Below are positions 21,618-34,023 of a DNA stretch of 64,000 nt, one piece after another. Made by a program: the position numbers and the translations under genes. The notes beneath the pieces were generated by a model. That model was not told the DNA's origin. It made no database searches and saw only the letters and a program-made list of their open reading frames with translations. The stretch comes from Euryodendron excelsum (taxonomy: Eukaryota > Streptophyta > Magnoliopsida > Ericales > Pentaphylacaceae): the NCBI GenBank assembly GCA_033060915.1, contig CM065377.1, positions 59,176,683 to 59,240,682 on the forward strand, written 5' to 3'. How positions within the stretch are numbered: the first letter of the stretch is position 1; every line of letters begins with the position of its first letter.

Positions 21618-22945
21618 TTATGGATAGTATTTCTTAAGCCATTTGGTGTTGATAAGAGACATGAGGCTGTTGGAGCCTGGCTTCGCAATTCTGTAGTATC
21701 CATTCTCATTTGCTTCTTTGATCACAGAAGGACCCTCCCATTTTGGGGAGAATTTGGGAGCCGAAGTACCCCTCATGACATGTTGGGCTGCTCGCAAGAC
21801 TAGGTCTCCTTCTTGAAATTGCCGAGGGCGTACGAGGGCGTCGTAGGCTTTAGATATGCGAGCCTGATATGTTTGGAGGTTGGCTCGAGCTTGGTCTCGC
21901 CGCTCATCCAACGCCTCGAGCTCTGCCGGTCTGAGGTCGTTAAAGACCTCACTTCGGAGGGCCATTTGAGCCGAGGGAACTGCTATTTCAACGGGTAGTA
22001 CAGCCTCGGTACCATAAACCAATGAGAACGGGGTCATCTGGGTGGGTCTTCTTTTGGAAGTTCGATAAGCCCAAAGAGCCATGGGGAGGGCATGGGCCCA
22101 ATCTTTTTGAAAATCTTCTAGTGTTCGACTCAGAATTTTGATGAGGGTTTTATTGGTGGCCTCAGCCTGACCATTGCCTTGGGGGTAGTAGGGTGTCGAC
22201 TTGTGGTGATTAACCTCGTAGGAGGCTAGGAGTTGCCCCACATGTTGGTTAACAAAGGGGGTGCCGTTGTCGGAGAGGATGACCTTAGGAATACCGAATC
22301 GACAAATGATACTTTCCCGAATGAAGTTTGAAACTGTTGCTCCAGTAGCCCTTTTGAGAGGGATGGCTTCCACCCACTTGGTGTAAAGTTCGGTGGCAGT
22401 GATTATCCATATATGTCCCCGAGAGGGTGGGGCAATAGGCCCTATGAGATCCATGGCCCATGTGTGGAACGGCCATGGGGTGCCGAGGACGCGGAGATCA
22501 ACTGCTGGAGTGTGGATGAGGTCGCCATGCACTTGACAAGCTCGACATCGTTTTGCGTGGGTGAGGGCGTCAGCTTCCATTGTGGGCCAATAATAGCCAA
22601 GGTGGACGAGTTGCTGGTATAGTTTGGTGCCTCCCTGGTGTTCAGTTTCATGAGTTCGTTTCAGAACTTCCTGGATATCTTTTCCATTCAGGCAACGGAG
22701 GGGTTGTCCGTTGAAACCTCGGCGGTAGAGGGACCCCTCATGGATGAAGAATCGAGGGGCTCTCTTTTTTATTAGGGCTGAATCAGTGCGGTTGGCGGGG
22801 AGGGATCCTTCCTGGAGATAGTCCATGTAGGGTTGTCGCCAATCAGTGAAGGCTTCTACAAAGCTGCATTCGGCTTTAGAGGGCTGTTGCTCTTGGCATG
22901 CGAGGCATTGCTTTGGGCCTCGGTGGCATCCTTCGCCATGGAGGG
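21618..22945 (-). pseudogene. Tat integrase
   Basis: Reads to the pol stop at 21618. Zinc finger HHCC: H and H in RTHETEHQGG, then CRACQ (about 22653-22536). Catalytic D in WAMDLIGP (about 22451), D in LSDNGTPF (about 22271) and E in GQAEATNK (about 22163), with 35 residues between the second D and E, the retroviral integrase spacing. The C-terminal part ends LINTKWLKKYYP. It is in a different frame from the RT part; the shift is near 22930, within a second copy of the zinc-finger module. Known role of the family: cDNA insertion. Confidence 0.9.
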
Positions 22946-25486
22946 CCAGTAGTAGCCTTGGCGTTGCAGGCGGCGATAGAGGCTCACCTCGCCGGTACCG
23001 CAAGACTTTTCATGTATGAGATGGAGATTGATCTTTGCTTCCTCAAGGTCCACACATCGAGCCAGGATTCCTCCTGGTCCACGGTAGTAGAGTACCCCTT
23101 GGTATATGGTGAAGCGCTTGAGCTCGTTAAGGGGGATTTTTCCTTGAGGATTCTGGAGTTCTGCTATAATTGGTGCTCGCCAATCTTGAGGATCAGGTTC
23201 AGGGAGGATCATGGCCACTGAGCATGGAAGAGTTCTTTTGAGCACTTCGATTTTTGTAGGTGCCTCACTTACCTCTACCTTGGAGGCAAGGGTGGCAAGG
23301 GCATCAGGATGACGATTGTTGGACCTGGGAGCATGTTCGATACGAATGGCGTCGAACTTGTTCATCAGCCTCTGGGTTACGGTCCTGTAGGAGGCGAGGG
23401 CTGGTTCTTTGATGGCGTAATCTCCACTCGTCTGTTTGACCACCAGCTTGGAGTCGCCTTTGATGCATAGATGCGTTGCTCCGAGGTTGAGTGCAGTAAG
23501 GAGGCCGAGTACGAGTGCTTCGTATTCAGCCTCGTTGTTGGAGCACGTGATGTTGAGTTTGTAGGAGAGGTTTATCTCGGAACCTTGTGCTGAGGTTAGG
23601 ACGATTCCTGCACCTCCTCCTTCAGAGGTGGAGGATCCGTCGAAACTAAGAGCCCATTCTCCTTCGGAGAAGGCCATTGCTGCTTGAAAGTCATCTCCTA
23701 GGAGTTCTTCAGATGGGGGCTCGTATTCTCCGCTCGGGAAGTGGGCTAGGAGGTCAGCTAGGGCTTGACTCTTTACTGCCTTTGGTGCTTTGCAAATGAT
23801 ATCGTACTCGGCAAGGGAGAGCAACCATCTTGCTGGACTTCCGGCGAGTGCTGGGCGAGTGAGTAGGAAGCGAATAGGGTCGCATTTGGTGATGAGGTGC
23901 ACGGTGTAGGCGAGGAGGTAATGGCGTAGCTTTTGAGCAGCGAAGACGAGGGCGAGACAATGGCGTTCGACCGGGGAGTAACGTGCCTCGGCTCCGTGAA
24001 CGACTCGGCTGATATAGTATACAGGGCGCTCGAGCCCATCTACTTCTTGGGCCAAGAGTGCGCCGATGGAGCGGGGAGTGGAGGTGATGTAGAGGAGCAA
24101 AGGTTTGCCTTGTTGAGGTGGAGTCATGGTCAGAGGGGACGTCAAGGCCGTCTTGACTTGTTCAAAGGCTTCTTGGTGCTCCTCCTTCCAGACAAATTTG
24201 GCATCCTTCTTGAGGAGGGAGCTGAAGGGTTGGGTGATTTCTGCCATGGCTGGTATGAATCTTCGGAGGTAGGATGCTCGGCCGAGGAAAGTTCGGAGTT
24301 CATCAGGGTTAGTTGGCCGAGGCATTCCCTTAATGGCGGCCAGCTTTGATGGGTCGGGGTCAATACCGTGGCGATGCACCACACAGCCAAGGAATTTCCC
24401 CGTGGTAACACCAAATGCGCACTTAAGGGGGTTCATTCTTAAGTGATAGCGGCGACATCTTTCGAAGACTCGTTGGAGATCCTTGAGGTGGTCAGCTTCA
24501 TTCTTGGATTTGACTACGAGGTCATCAATGTAGCATTCGAGGACTTTATGGAACATGTCGTGAAAGATGGCTGTCATTGCCCGCTGGTAAGTGGCCCCGG
24601 CGTTCTTGAGACCAAATGGCATTACAGTGTAAAAGAAATTACCCATTGGAGTTCGAAATGCTATTTTCAAGGAGTCTTCGGAGGCCATCTTAATCTGGTT
24701 GTAGCCGCTGAAGCCGTCCATGAATGAAAACATGTGATGACCTGCAGTTGTATCGACGAGTGTGTCGATATTGGGCAATGGGAATTCATCCTTAGGACAA
24801 GATTTGTTTAAATCTCGGAAATCGACACACGCTCGAATTTGGCCGTTCTTCTTTACCACGGGCACAATGTTTGATAGCCATGTGGGGTGTTGCACAGATT
24901 TGATAAATCCAGCATCGAGGAGCTTGATCACCTCATCTTTGATTTTGAGTTCGACCTCGGGTTTGTAAAAACGGATCGCTTGTTTAACGGGTCGGGCCGA
25001 GGGGAGCACATTGAGGCGATGCACCGTGACCGAGGGATCCAAGCCTGGCATTTCATCGTAGTTCCAAGCGAACACGTCTGAGTACTGGAGGATCAAGGCG
25101 ACGAGAGAGGCTCTTTGTTCAGCAAGGAGGTCTTTGCAAATGAAAATTGGCCGCGAGACCTCATTTGCCGAGCCGAGGTTGAGTTCCTCAAGTTCTTGTT
25201 TTTGAAGCCGAGGACCGTCTTGGAGGCACTCGGGGGCGATCTTTACTTCTTGGAGTTCAGGAGCCACTTGTTCTGGTGGGGGTATGGAAACCTTTTTCTT
25301 CCTCTTTGGGAGCTTTCTTTTTTGGCTTCGGCTTGACTTCCTCGAGGAGGCCTTCTTAACCAGTTCTAAGAGGGCAAAGCATTCGTGGTAGTTCGGGTCG
25401 GAGCCTAGGGGTTGCACGTCGATGAGTACACATCTTTCTTGTGGGGGGCTAACCTCTGTGTTGAGTGAGGCCTCCCCCACACACCG
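22946..25486 (-). pseudogene. Tat reverse transcriptase, RNase H and archaeal-type RNase H
   Basis: Minus-strand frame. RT spans about residues 165-400 of the open segment: VPVVKKNGQIRACVDFRDLN, FSFMDGFSGYNQI, and the active-site CYIDDLVVKS (YIDD at about 24532-24521). The gypsy RNase H follows (TPRSIGALLAQE, SLAEYDI). The second RNase H lies at about 23668-23276: FDGSSTSEGGGAG, NNEAEYEALVLGL, KGDSKLVV, HPDALA, all four acidic positions present. That domain marks Tat/Ogre elements. A linker (DWRAPIIAELQ, GYYWPSMAKDA) then leads into the frameshift near 22930. Upstream it is separated from protease by a TGA at 25487-25489. Confidence 0.9.
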
Positions 25487-26644
25487 TCATAAGCGGTACA
25501 CGATCTTGCCATCAGCTCGCTGGTAGCGAGTGACTCGGGGAACCTTTTGGTTTGAGCGAGGGAGGTGGTCTTGGCGTGGGAGCTTCCCGGCGGTGGAGGG
25601 TTGTGATGGCTCTTGCTTGGGGATATCCCTCCATTTGGGGATGGCGATACCTCGAGAGGGTGAAGGTTGAGGTTCTTCTTCTAACTGGTCGTAGAAAACG
25701 GCGTCAGCCATATGAGATTCTTCGGAGCGGAATGGCTTGTCTGATCCCCTAATGGTGGTGACTTCGTTCTTCCAAATGGCTTTAACACATTGATGGTAAG
25801 TAGATGGGATGGCTCCATAGCGATGGAGCCATGTGCGCCCGAGGAGGGCGTGGTAGGTGGTGTCTGCATCTATGACATGAAATTTGGCAGCGAAGTGGAT
25901 CGGCCCTACCGTGAGGTCGAGTCTGACGTATCCCAGTGTCTGATGTTGACGATTGCCGAAGCTAGCGATATTGATGGGTTCTCGCACCAACTGCTTCTCA
26001 AATATCCCAGCCTCTCGAAGTGTGGAGTATGGGATTATGTTGAGGGAGGCCCCTCCGTCCATGAAACCCCGTTGGAACTCGATCCCATTGATTAGGACCG
26101 GGACATAGAGAGGGCGGTTGTGGGGGAATGGTACTTGTCGATCCGCCTCGGTGAAGGTGATGACGAGAGCGTTGTCTCTGAGAGTTCGGCGAACAGAGCC
26201 GCTAATGGCCATGCATTGCTCGCCGTTATCTTCGGCTAGGCGGAGGATGGCCTTGGTAGCTTCAAACCGAGTGGCGTTCGAGAGGCCAAAGCTGTCGAAA
26301 AGGTGTTTGAACTTGGTAGAGTTTTGGAGGATGGTAGCTCTTCGAATCTCGAAATCCGGACAAGTTTGTCGAGAAGGCTCGATGGTTTTAACGGCAGCAA
26401 CTTCTTCGAGTTCTTCGTAATGAGATAACATCATGACCGCTTTTCCGTTGTCCTTGTGACGTGGGAGGGGGTCTTTGTGGACGTCCTTCTGGGAAAGGTC
26501 AATTGCGTCATTTTTTATCTGGGTCTGGATGAGGTCTCTAAAAGCCCAACAGTTCTTGGTGGGGTGGCACACTGTCCGGTGATAGGCACAGTAATTAGGT
26601 TGGGCACAATCCTTTTGTGAGGGGGGGCGCTTGACTTCAGGCAA
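25487..26644 (-). pseudogene. Tat gag zinc knuckle and aspartic protease
   Basis: In frame with gag and RT. A CX2HX4HX4C knuckle (CAYHRTVCHPTKNC) lies at about 26590, followed by the protease with FMDGGASLNIIP at about 26068-26030 (DGG in place of the usual DSG or DTG, common in Tat elements) and LLGRTWLHRYGAIPS. Both ends are TGA stops (26645-26647 and 25487-25489) lying inside what reads as continuous polyprotein. The first codon after the 26645 stop is TTG, so this is not an independent ORF with its own ATG. Confidence 0.88.
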
Positions 26645-27979
26645 TCAGACTGCCCCATCTGCCACCCAGGCGTCTAGTAGCGCGACGGCGTCTTCCACTG
26701 ACATGGGAAAAGGTGGTGGTGCTTCGTGATCTCTTGGCTTCCCATTGTACTCCGAGTGTCTTGAAGATCCCTCGACAGCGTAGGCGGAGTGGTTCCTTCT
26801 CAGAGGGGGCCTCGGCGAGCGATCGCGTCTCGAAGGCGGCCTCCACGAGAGGTTCGTTGTTCGCCGAGGGGAGGCTTGGGGAGGATAGGATACTCGGACC
26901 GTTTCGCTTAAATTTCTTGCTGCGAGGCTAAGACTGGAAAAGTCTTCAAACTTGTGGTTCACCACATGCATTTTGTACTGGGGGAGCATTCCTTCGATAC
27001 AAATCTCAGCTATCTGTTTCTCTGTGACAGAATCTTGTATCTCAATGGCTTTCTCTCTGAATCATTTGACATAAACAAGAACGTCCTCGCCGAAGCGTTG
27101 GACGACTCGTCTAAGGTGGAGGGAGGTGAGGCGCTCCTCGGCGTAGAAAAACTTTTCATAAAACTTCTGCACCATGTCCTCCCAGGACGAAATGGAACCA
27201 GGGGGGAGGTTGGCATACCACGAGTATGCCCTATCGGTGAGGGACTTTGAGAATTCTTTGAGACGGAGGTTTTTGTCAGCTCGGTAGGGTCCCAAAGTTT
27301 CGGTGAAGCGGATCACGTGCTCCCTAGCATTACCCTTTCGTCCATCGAAACGGGTGAATTTAGGGGCGACGTACCCAGCGGGGTAGGGTGATTCGGCAGC
27401 TTCGGCGGAGTATGGTGGCCGAAGGTCGAGGTCCGGCACGACAGCAGACTTGGAGCGCGCTTGCTCGAAGAGGGTTTGGAACTGCTCCTTGACTTGATCC
27501 ATGGTTACAAGGTGTTGAGGGAGGAGTGTTTGGGTAGGCACGGGGGTCGCTGCGGAGGCTATCCCTGTAGCTGGGGCGGCGGTGGAGATCGCGCCGAGAG
27601 TTGTTGCTTGGAGGGGAGGAGCCGTAGGGCTCCTGTTGGGGAGATCCGGACGTATCTCAGATCCTTCCCGTTGACTTGGAAGGTTGCCTGAGTCAGCTGG
27701 TGCCAAGGGGGCTGCGGGTTGTGGTGGAAGGGGGGGAGTACCCCTCTGTATTGACAGCAAAGTCTCGAGCATGAGCTGCTGGGCTCGTTGCATTGAGGTG
27801 ATGCTCTCGGTGAGGACCCCAAATTGGTTGGCACCCACGGAAATGACCGGATGGGTCGAATCGTCGAGCTGCTCTTCGGGAGGAGGAGGAGGAGGAGGAG
27901 GATCAAGGTCGTGCTGGGACGAATCCTCGACCCCTGGGACGTTTTGCAAGGACACTTGTGTATTCTTCTTTGGCGCCAT
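26645..27979 (-). pseudogene. Tat gag, with one internal TGA
   Basis: The ATG at 27979, only 34 bp inside the 5' LTR edge, gives MAPKKNTQVSLQ. A proline-rich N-terminal half is followed by the retrotransposon gag domain (KFTRFDGRKG, YSWYANLPPGSISSWEDM, QKFYEKFF) at about 27420-27110. An in-frame TGA at 27062-27064 interrupts it at VYVK-stop, after which the frame continues QIAEICIEGM and HVVNHKFEDF to the TGA at 26645. The known role of gag is to form the particle that packages element RNA. No clear tRNA primer-binding site adjoins the LTR; TGGCGCCA overlaps the start codon, 32 bp away. Confidence 0.85.
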
Positions 27980-28013
27980 GGATAGCGAGTACCGCTCTTC
28001 CCCAGTGGAGTAT

Positions 28014-28919
28014 TGTGTGTGGAGCTGCGTGAGTGGTGAGTGGTCAAACCTGTAGAGGGTGACCCTCTGGGAAGTTAACGGCAGGCGCTGTCTAAGCGGA
28101 GGACCACCGGAGGTGGAGGAGAGAGAGTTGAGGCGGTCCTAGGAAGAGAGAGAGTGGCAGTGTCCCAAAGAGCTTGGAGAGATTTTGGAGAGGTTGGTGG
28201 TGAGCATTCAATGTGCAATGAATGTCTTGAATGTCCTGTCAATGGAGAATGAAGGTTCCCTTTATATAGGTGAGGGAAGTACTTCATGATTGGCCATTCA
28301 GTTGTCGAGGTTTTTGGTGATTGGCTACTCAGACCTGAGACGAAGCCTTTCGTTGGTTGGCTCCTCAGTCTGGAGCTCCTCGAAGACCGACATTCTGAAT
28401 GTCAACTCTGTACCTGTGTAGCAACAGTGATTCAGTAATTCAGACGTTCAGGCATTAAATACGCTTTGTCGTTTGCTTAGAGATCCCTCTCTCTCTAAGA
28501 CCGGCCAGAGGGGCAAGACCCCTCGGCGAGCTCTCAACTCTAGCCTCCAATCCACTTGTCTCCTGGTGATCCCGCGCGGAGATCCCTAGGTCCTGCTCCC
28601 AACCTAGGTTATGGAGAATAAGTCATGGAGAATTATGCTAAGTATGGAGATGCGTTCGGCGGCGAGGTTCCATGGCCGAGCCAGGAGGTGCCGAGCGCGA
28701 AGCCATGACGCAGAGGAGGTGTCCCGAGGTCACTTGTAGGCGAGGGACTCTTGATGTCTTATCTCGGAGGAGGCGCTCTTCGCGCTATCCTCGGTGAATG
28801 AGCTGTCTTGGTACACACATCACCTCGATAGGCTGCCACATGGAGTCAAGCGTAGGAGAAAGAGTGGTGAATTGCTAGAGTGTCCTCTTACAGAGCAGAG
28901 CTGGACACTCATACCTACA
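28014..28919 (-). repeat. 5' LTR of the Tat element
   Basis: Upstream LTR in element orientation, same length as its partner. TATA box CTATATAAAG on the minus strand at 28269-28260. Followed on its outer side by target duplication GTCTA at 28920-28924. Confidence 0.92.
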
Positions 28920-28924
28920 GTCTA

Positions 28925-31900
28925 TACCTTGAATTTTTTCAAATTGAATATTAAATACCATCGAGTCAGCTGAGCTGAATGCAGGGTCGACTCTACTATA
29001 ATTAGTTTGAGCAATCTCTCTCCTTTAAGCTGCTGAAATCAATCAGTTGGTACAACATGATCAAGTACTTCACTGCAAAGTGTGAAATGCCCTCGCTTTA
29101 AACTTTGTTTTGATGTTGTATTTACCTCGATCTCACCCCTTCATCGACTTGGTAGGGGAGTAATCACGAGGAGAATCCAATATTGAAATTATGAAATTGT
29201 GAAATATGGTCGAAGAGTACTGAAGAACTTTATCTTGACCTTTTCCTCGACTTAGCTGAATTGCTTATGAAAGCTACATTATCACAACTTTTTTTTAAAG
29301 CAAAAAGTAGACCATTCTTGTTTACATTTGATAACTACGACCATCAGGAGGTGCCTAGTACGGGAAATTCTTTGTGCTCGACAAGCACGAGCTACAGACT
29401 CCCCTGCAATATACATGGTGATTGCTTCAACCTAGCTTTTACCTTAACTATGCCTCTATCTTGAGTAGGTTGGTCATCACGAAGGTGGTTCTTACAGTCT
29501 TAACCTTTTTGCGTTAAATTTGTTGACTTCACCATTAATTAACCGAGGTGATTGACGAAGTTGCATCTACCTCAACTTGGCGAGGAATGAATGAGATAGT
29601 CAATTATTTGCAAATGGCATCTCTGGGAGACACTTGATCTACAACAGCACGATGGAAGTTTATAATTGTCTCTTTCTCTCTAGAGCTTTACTAGCCAGAG
29701 CTCCTCAACTCTACTTTTTCCTTATAAAAATTGTTATGGGAGATCAAGTCACCATTCAAATACAAAGGTATATATCTGCCTAAGGTATTCACGAGCTAGC
29801 TTTTATGTCGAGCTACTCCCTCTACCTAAGAACTTTATGCAAAGAATCTGCTGAATTGAAGGCAAGAACTTCAACACCACTGATGAGAAATAATCGTGAG
29901 ACTATGTTGGGTCCTACCATACAAGCTATTTTTTTAAGTAACTTCGTCATGGACTGGCTAAATGGATTTCCAAGTTGTCTTCATTTTTTATCTCTTGATA
30001 TGACTTGGAAGATATCGTTATTAAAGCAAAACCCCGGTAAACTGGGTTCCTATATTCTTACATTCCTAATATGATAAATGATTGTCATCTCAACGGAATT
30101 TTATTTAGTTAAAACACAAAGAGGTCTCTATTGTGGCTCTATTGAACTATTTGCAAAGACCAGAGTTCATCAAAGTAATCTAGAAGATCATTTAGATGCT
30201 ACGGCCTCTACTTTACTAAAGCATCTTGCTCTTATAAATTATATGTGCGTGGCACTGGTCTTCATTGCTAGCATAGCAGGGGAGTCTTTGGATTGAGGAT
30301 CTCTTTCTCTCTCTCCCCTCTCAAAAGATAACCCATATGAGACTACAATTGGGCACATTATTTTCAAAGTGATTAGTGCATGCCTTGTGTATATTGAGAA
30401 TATTAAGCCGCAGGCTTTACATCGAATTATCTTACTCCTCCGAACTAATGAGTTCAATGTCGTAAACACTGCTTTGACATACCATCATATACTCGACAAG
30501 GAGTTGGCCAAGCAAGGCCTAATATATTGGAATCTTTGTCATCATATACTCGACAAGGAGTTACACACACTCCAAATTTTACATTGACGGAGATAAACCC
30601 AAGCTGTCCATTGACTCATGAGCCTTCTATACATGCTATTGCTGCCCATAAAATATGGGGGCACTCTAGCCGAAGTATTTTTTTAAAACAAAGTTTTATC
30701 ATGGCAACAGATGGGATCTTAATACACTGATTCTTTTATTCATTGGGTCCACATGACCAACTCAAGAAGAGTGAGCCTCTTACGCAAAGGACTCTTTCTT
30801 TTGATTGGAAAAATGCCCAACTGCCCCTTCTTGCAAGATCACAAAGGACTAAAAAGGAGGCAAAATAGATTGTTACTTATGACAATGTGCGAGGACAAGC
30901 CACTCATCCAGTAGCTCCAATCCCCTAACCAAGGATGTCATTGGCATCAAGAGGCGGTCTGCGAGGATGGGCCACTCATCAAGTAGCTCCGATCCCTTGA
31001 CCAGTGATATCACCAGACATCAAAGGGCGGTCTGCGAGGGCGAGCCTCTCATCAAGTAGCTCTGATCCCTTGACCAGCGATATCACCCGGCATCAAAGGG
31101 CGGTCTGCGAGGTTAAACCACTCATTGAGTAATTTCAATCCCCTGGCCAAGAATACCACCGGCATTAGAAAGTGGTCTGCGAGGGTAATCTATTCATTGA
31201 GTAGCTCTGATCCCCTGACCAAGGATGCCATGAGCATCAAGAAACAATGTGCAAGAGAACGAGCAACGAGCATCGTAGCCTTAATGAGTGAGCTCATAGC
31301 CACTTCCATGTGAGCATCATGGCAGTACTGGGCGAGCAAGAAAGCCATACCGGGCGAGCCCAGAGCCGCACAAGACGAGCATTATAGCCGTATTAGGCTA
31401 ACACATGGCCACCCTTGGGTGAGCACCTTCATTGCCTCCGGGCAAGCACATGGCCGTCTCTTGGGGAGCATCATCGCTGTCTCCGGGCAAGAACAAAAAT
31501 TTCCTTCGATAAATACCGAGATATCATTGTTTGGATATTGGCTCTTCATTTCTTATGACAATGAACTCACTCTGATTGATGCATTAATGGTGACCAAGAG
31601 CCTATGCCTTATATTATGGATCTCCACACAATGAGATCATACATTTATCTCGGCACATTCAACTAGAGCATTATATTATTGAATAACTATTTCTTTGCTC
31701 TTCACGAATCATCTCAGCCTTACCTTTATCTCGACTCTATTGCGGTGAGTACAAGGCCCCCTAATTAACTAACGTGAGGCTGTCATAGACAAAGTACAAG
31801 TTACTATATTAAGTTTGTCGAGGTGACTTTGATTATGTTTCTAATGCCATGACAGCGACTCTATCGAGTTTACTATATAATGTTGATCACTTCAATAAAT

Positions 31901-32971
31901 CTTTGATCGAGTGTCAGGCAAGGCAATCTATTATTCATCTCAATGACTTATTTGGGAGCTCTTCGACAAGAAAACCCCTCATGATAAAGCCTCGCTACCT
32001 ACGTGAAAAAAGTCTGAACCTTATGAGGGCCTCTCTTATACCAAATTGCAATGTGGCAGTTAGTACACCCACGCTCATTGCTTGAATAACTTTTTCCTAC
32101 ATATGCACATGGAGCATTTTTGGCCACACAAAGGGCCTTGTTTTGGCAAGCAAAGTTCTAGTATGACGGTTCTTATTTTCATTAAGACTCATCTAATGCC
32201 TCAAATCTTGAGAAAAATGTTGCACACTTTATTATCTCAATCTTCTTATGAGTTGTGCAACTCGACGCATTAAGCTTGGTGATGCCTCGACGCATTAAGC
32301 TCGGTGACACGACCTCTAATTCTACTTGCCACAATAGTGTGTCCAAATTTATAAACGTTGCAGCCACGATGCCACCACATTCAACTCGGGTATACTCTTT
32401 CCATGTCACTCTCAATTAAATTTTGTCGTTATGAGTACTTGATTACCTGGGCTTACATCTTGAAACATACGCCTGGAATACTATGACACCGAGAACAGGC
32501 GAAACATATTCAGTATTGAGGCATCATTGTCGTTATCAGACTCTTGGTACTCATTGAGTTCATATTTCGAAGCCTCCTTAACAGATCACTAAGAGAGGCC
32601 TATGAAGTTGCCTCCAAGCACATGCTAAACTGCCTATAGTCGCACCCAAAAATGTAGGATCCTTGGGTTAAAATCACACCCGCCCCGAGGCCAACAGATT
32701 TCTATCTCAGGCTTCAAGCTCATGTATGCCTCCAGGCAATGACATTAGCCACCTCCGGGCAAGCTTATTGCCACCACTAGGCGAGTATATTATCAGTACC
32801 ACTATTTGTACTTTCTCTGCAGATGCCGCCACCTTGATGGCTTCAAGCCTCCTAGATGCAGATATTTGTTCTAGCGAGGTGCTCCAAAGACAACGCTGTG
32901 AAGCTCCACCATCCTAGCCAATGCTTGACAAAAGCCCAAGGCCTAGGTGTTTCTATCAGGCAAGGGGAAAA
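28925..32971. other. Internal DNA of old element E, noncoding
   Basis: Continues the old DNA split by the Tat element. No gag, pol or other domain is recognisable on either strand. It contains a five-unit 73-bp tandem array (30888-31250), a duplicated word CATCATATACTCGACAAGGA (30484 and 30541), and a 26-bp tandem pair CTCGACGCATTAAGCT(T/C)GGTGA near 32260-32310. The content resembles the noncoding interior of large nonautonomous LTR elements, but this is uncertain. Confidence 0.45.
30888..31250 (+). repeat. 73-bp tandem repeat, five units
   Basis: Unit ends GGCGGTCT at 30960, 31033 and 31106, with diverged ends at 31178 and 31250; period 73, 73, 72, 72. Each unit contains TGCGAGG, CACTCATCAAGTAGCTC and GATCCC(T/C)TGACCA. 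The period is not a multiple of three and stops occur, so it does not encode a repeated peptide. GCGAGCA-type words continue to about 31490. Confidence 0.75.
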
Positions 32972-33611
32972 TGTAGAAGGGTAGATTCGAGCGCGAACAA
33001 CCGCTCGAGGCACACGTCACCTAGGGGATTCCATGGAGGTTGTGGTGTAATAGGTCATGAGGGAGTGCTAGTTATGGGATGATGTGCCACCACGATCATA
33101 CCGTGCGTGTAGGCATCACCCTCTAACTAACTGGGATTTATCTTGAGGAGAGAATTGGAGAGAGGCTATGGAATACATGCCACCTTCTCATGGAAACAAC
33201 TCTTTGGACACATGTCCCCACTTTATTGGCTGTCATTCACATTTATAAGCCACACGTGACCCATCTATATAAACCATTTCTTGCTCATCAATTCAGATCG
33301 CTAATAGAGAGGATTCAAATTATTGAGAGACGATATACAGTGCTTTCATTCTCTCTCTAGCAAAGGACTCTTGGATCTCTCTATGAGACATTTCTCTACT
33401 ATTTCAGTGGGTTTCTCTCTCTACCCAGATTCATTCATTGATCACTAATCAGTATGCCATTGACAATGGGGGCAGCCTATCCCCTCTCTACATTATCTCT
33501 CCTCCGCTTCCTCTTCTCTCCATCAAGCCACATCTTTGTTTGGGTCTTCTCCAGCGAGACAAGTTCGAACCTATTATCTCGAGCCCCTTGCAACGGTTCT
33601 CATCATCTACA
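32958..33611 (+). mobile_element. LTR of element E, right copy, with polypurine tract
   Basis: The polypurine tract AGGCAAGGGGAAAA (32958-32971) abuts an LTR that starts TGTAGA (32972) and ends TCTACA (33611), a perfect 6-bp inverted terminal pair; 640 bp. It contains the TATA box CTATATAAAC (about 33274-33283). Its reverse complement matches 13500-14020, so the two LTRs bracketing this region are in opposite orientation, which a single intact LTR element cannot give. Confidence 0.65.
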
Positions 33612-33845
33612 ACATTTATTATATATATATATATATATCAATTTATATGTATATATGCCTATATTATCAAATATGTGTGAGAGAGAGAATGGTCTCTTAC
33701 CGTTTAAAAGTAGTCAGGGGGAAGGTCCTTCAATGGCCATCAACACTTTCTCCCCTGCTTCACACCACCACCGGCGATGTCTCTCACTTTCTCTCCCTGT
33801 CAACCACCCAAATCTTCCCCAAAGGTCCTTCTAAGAACTAACCCA

Positions 33846-33868
33846 ACAATGTCCACTCTCAAATCACC

Positions 33869-33899
<31 letters not shown>

Positions 33900-34023
33900 A
33901 GAGCTCCAAGTGATACTTCGCCTTGCTGTGGGAAAAATGGGTTTAATGGTTATGTGCTTGTGGTTATGCAAAATTTAGAGAAATTAGAAAATGCCCAAAA
34001 AGAATTTGATGAAATGCCGTAGA
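33846..34023 (+). pseudogene. Possible pentatricopeptide-repeat relic
   Basis: The open frame ends with NGYVLVVMQ, LEKLENAQKEFDEMP just before TAG at 34021. The phrase resembles the end of a PPR unit (...LENA.K.FDEMP), preceded by a CT-microsatellite-encoded Leu/Ser run. Only about one unit is visible and the upstream part is low complexity. This is a weak call; chance resemblance is possible. Confidence 0.25.

Noticed and set aside
25552..28055. Plus-strand frames opposite gag, protease and RT
   Set aside because: Shadows of the minus-strand polyprotein; no promoter-like sequence and no domain.
30888..31250. Regular repeats resembling a CRISPR array
   Set aside because: Units are contiguous with diverged sequence throughout, with no constant repeat plus unique spacer; eukaryotic context.
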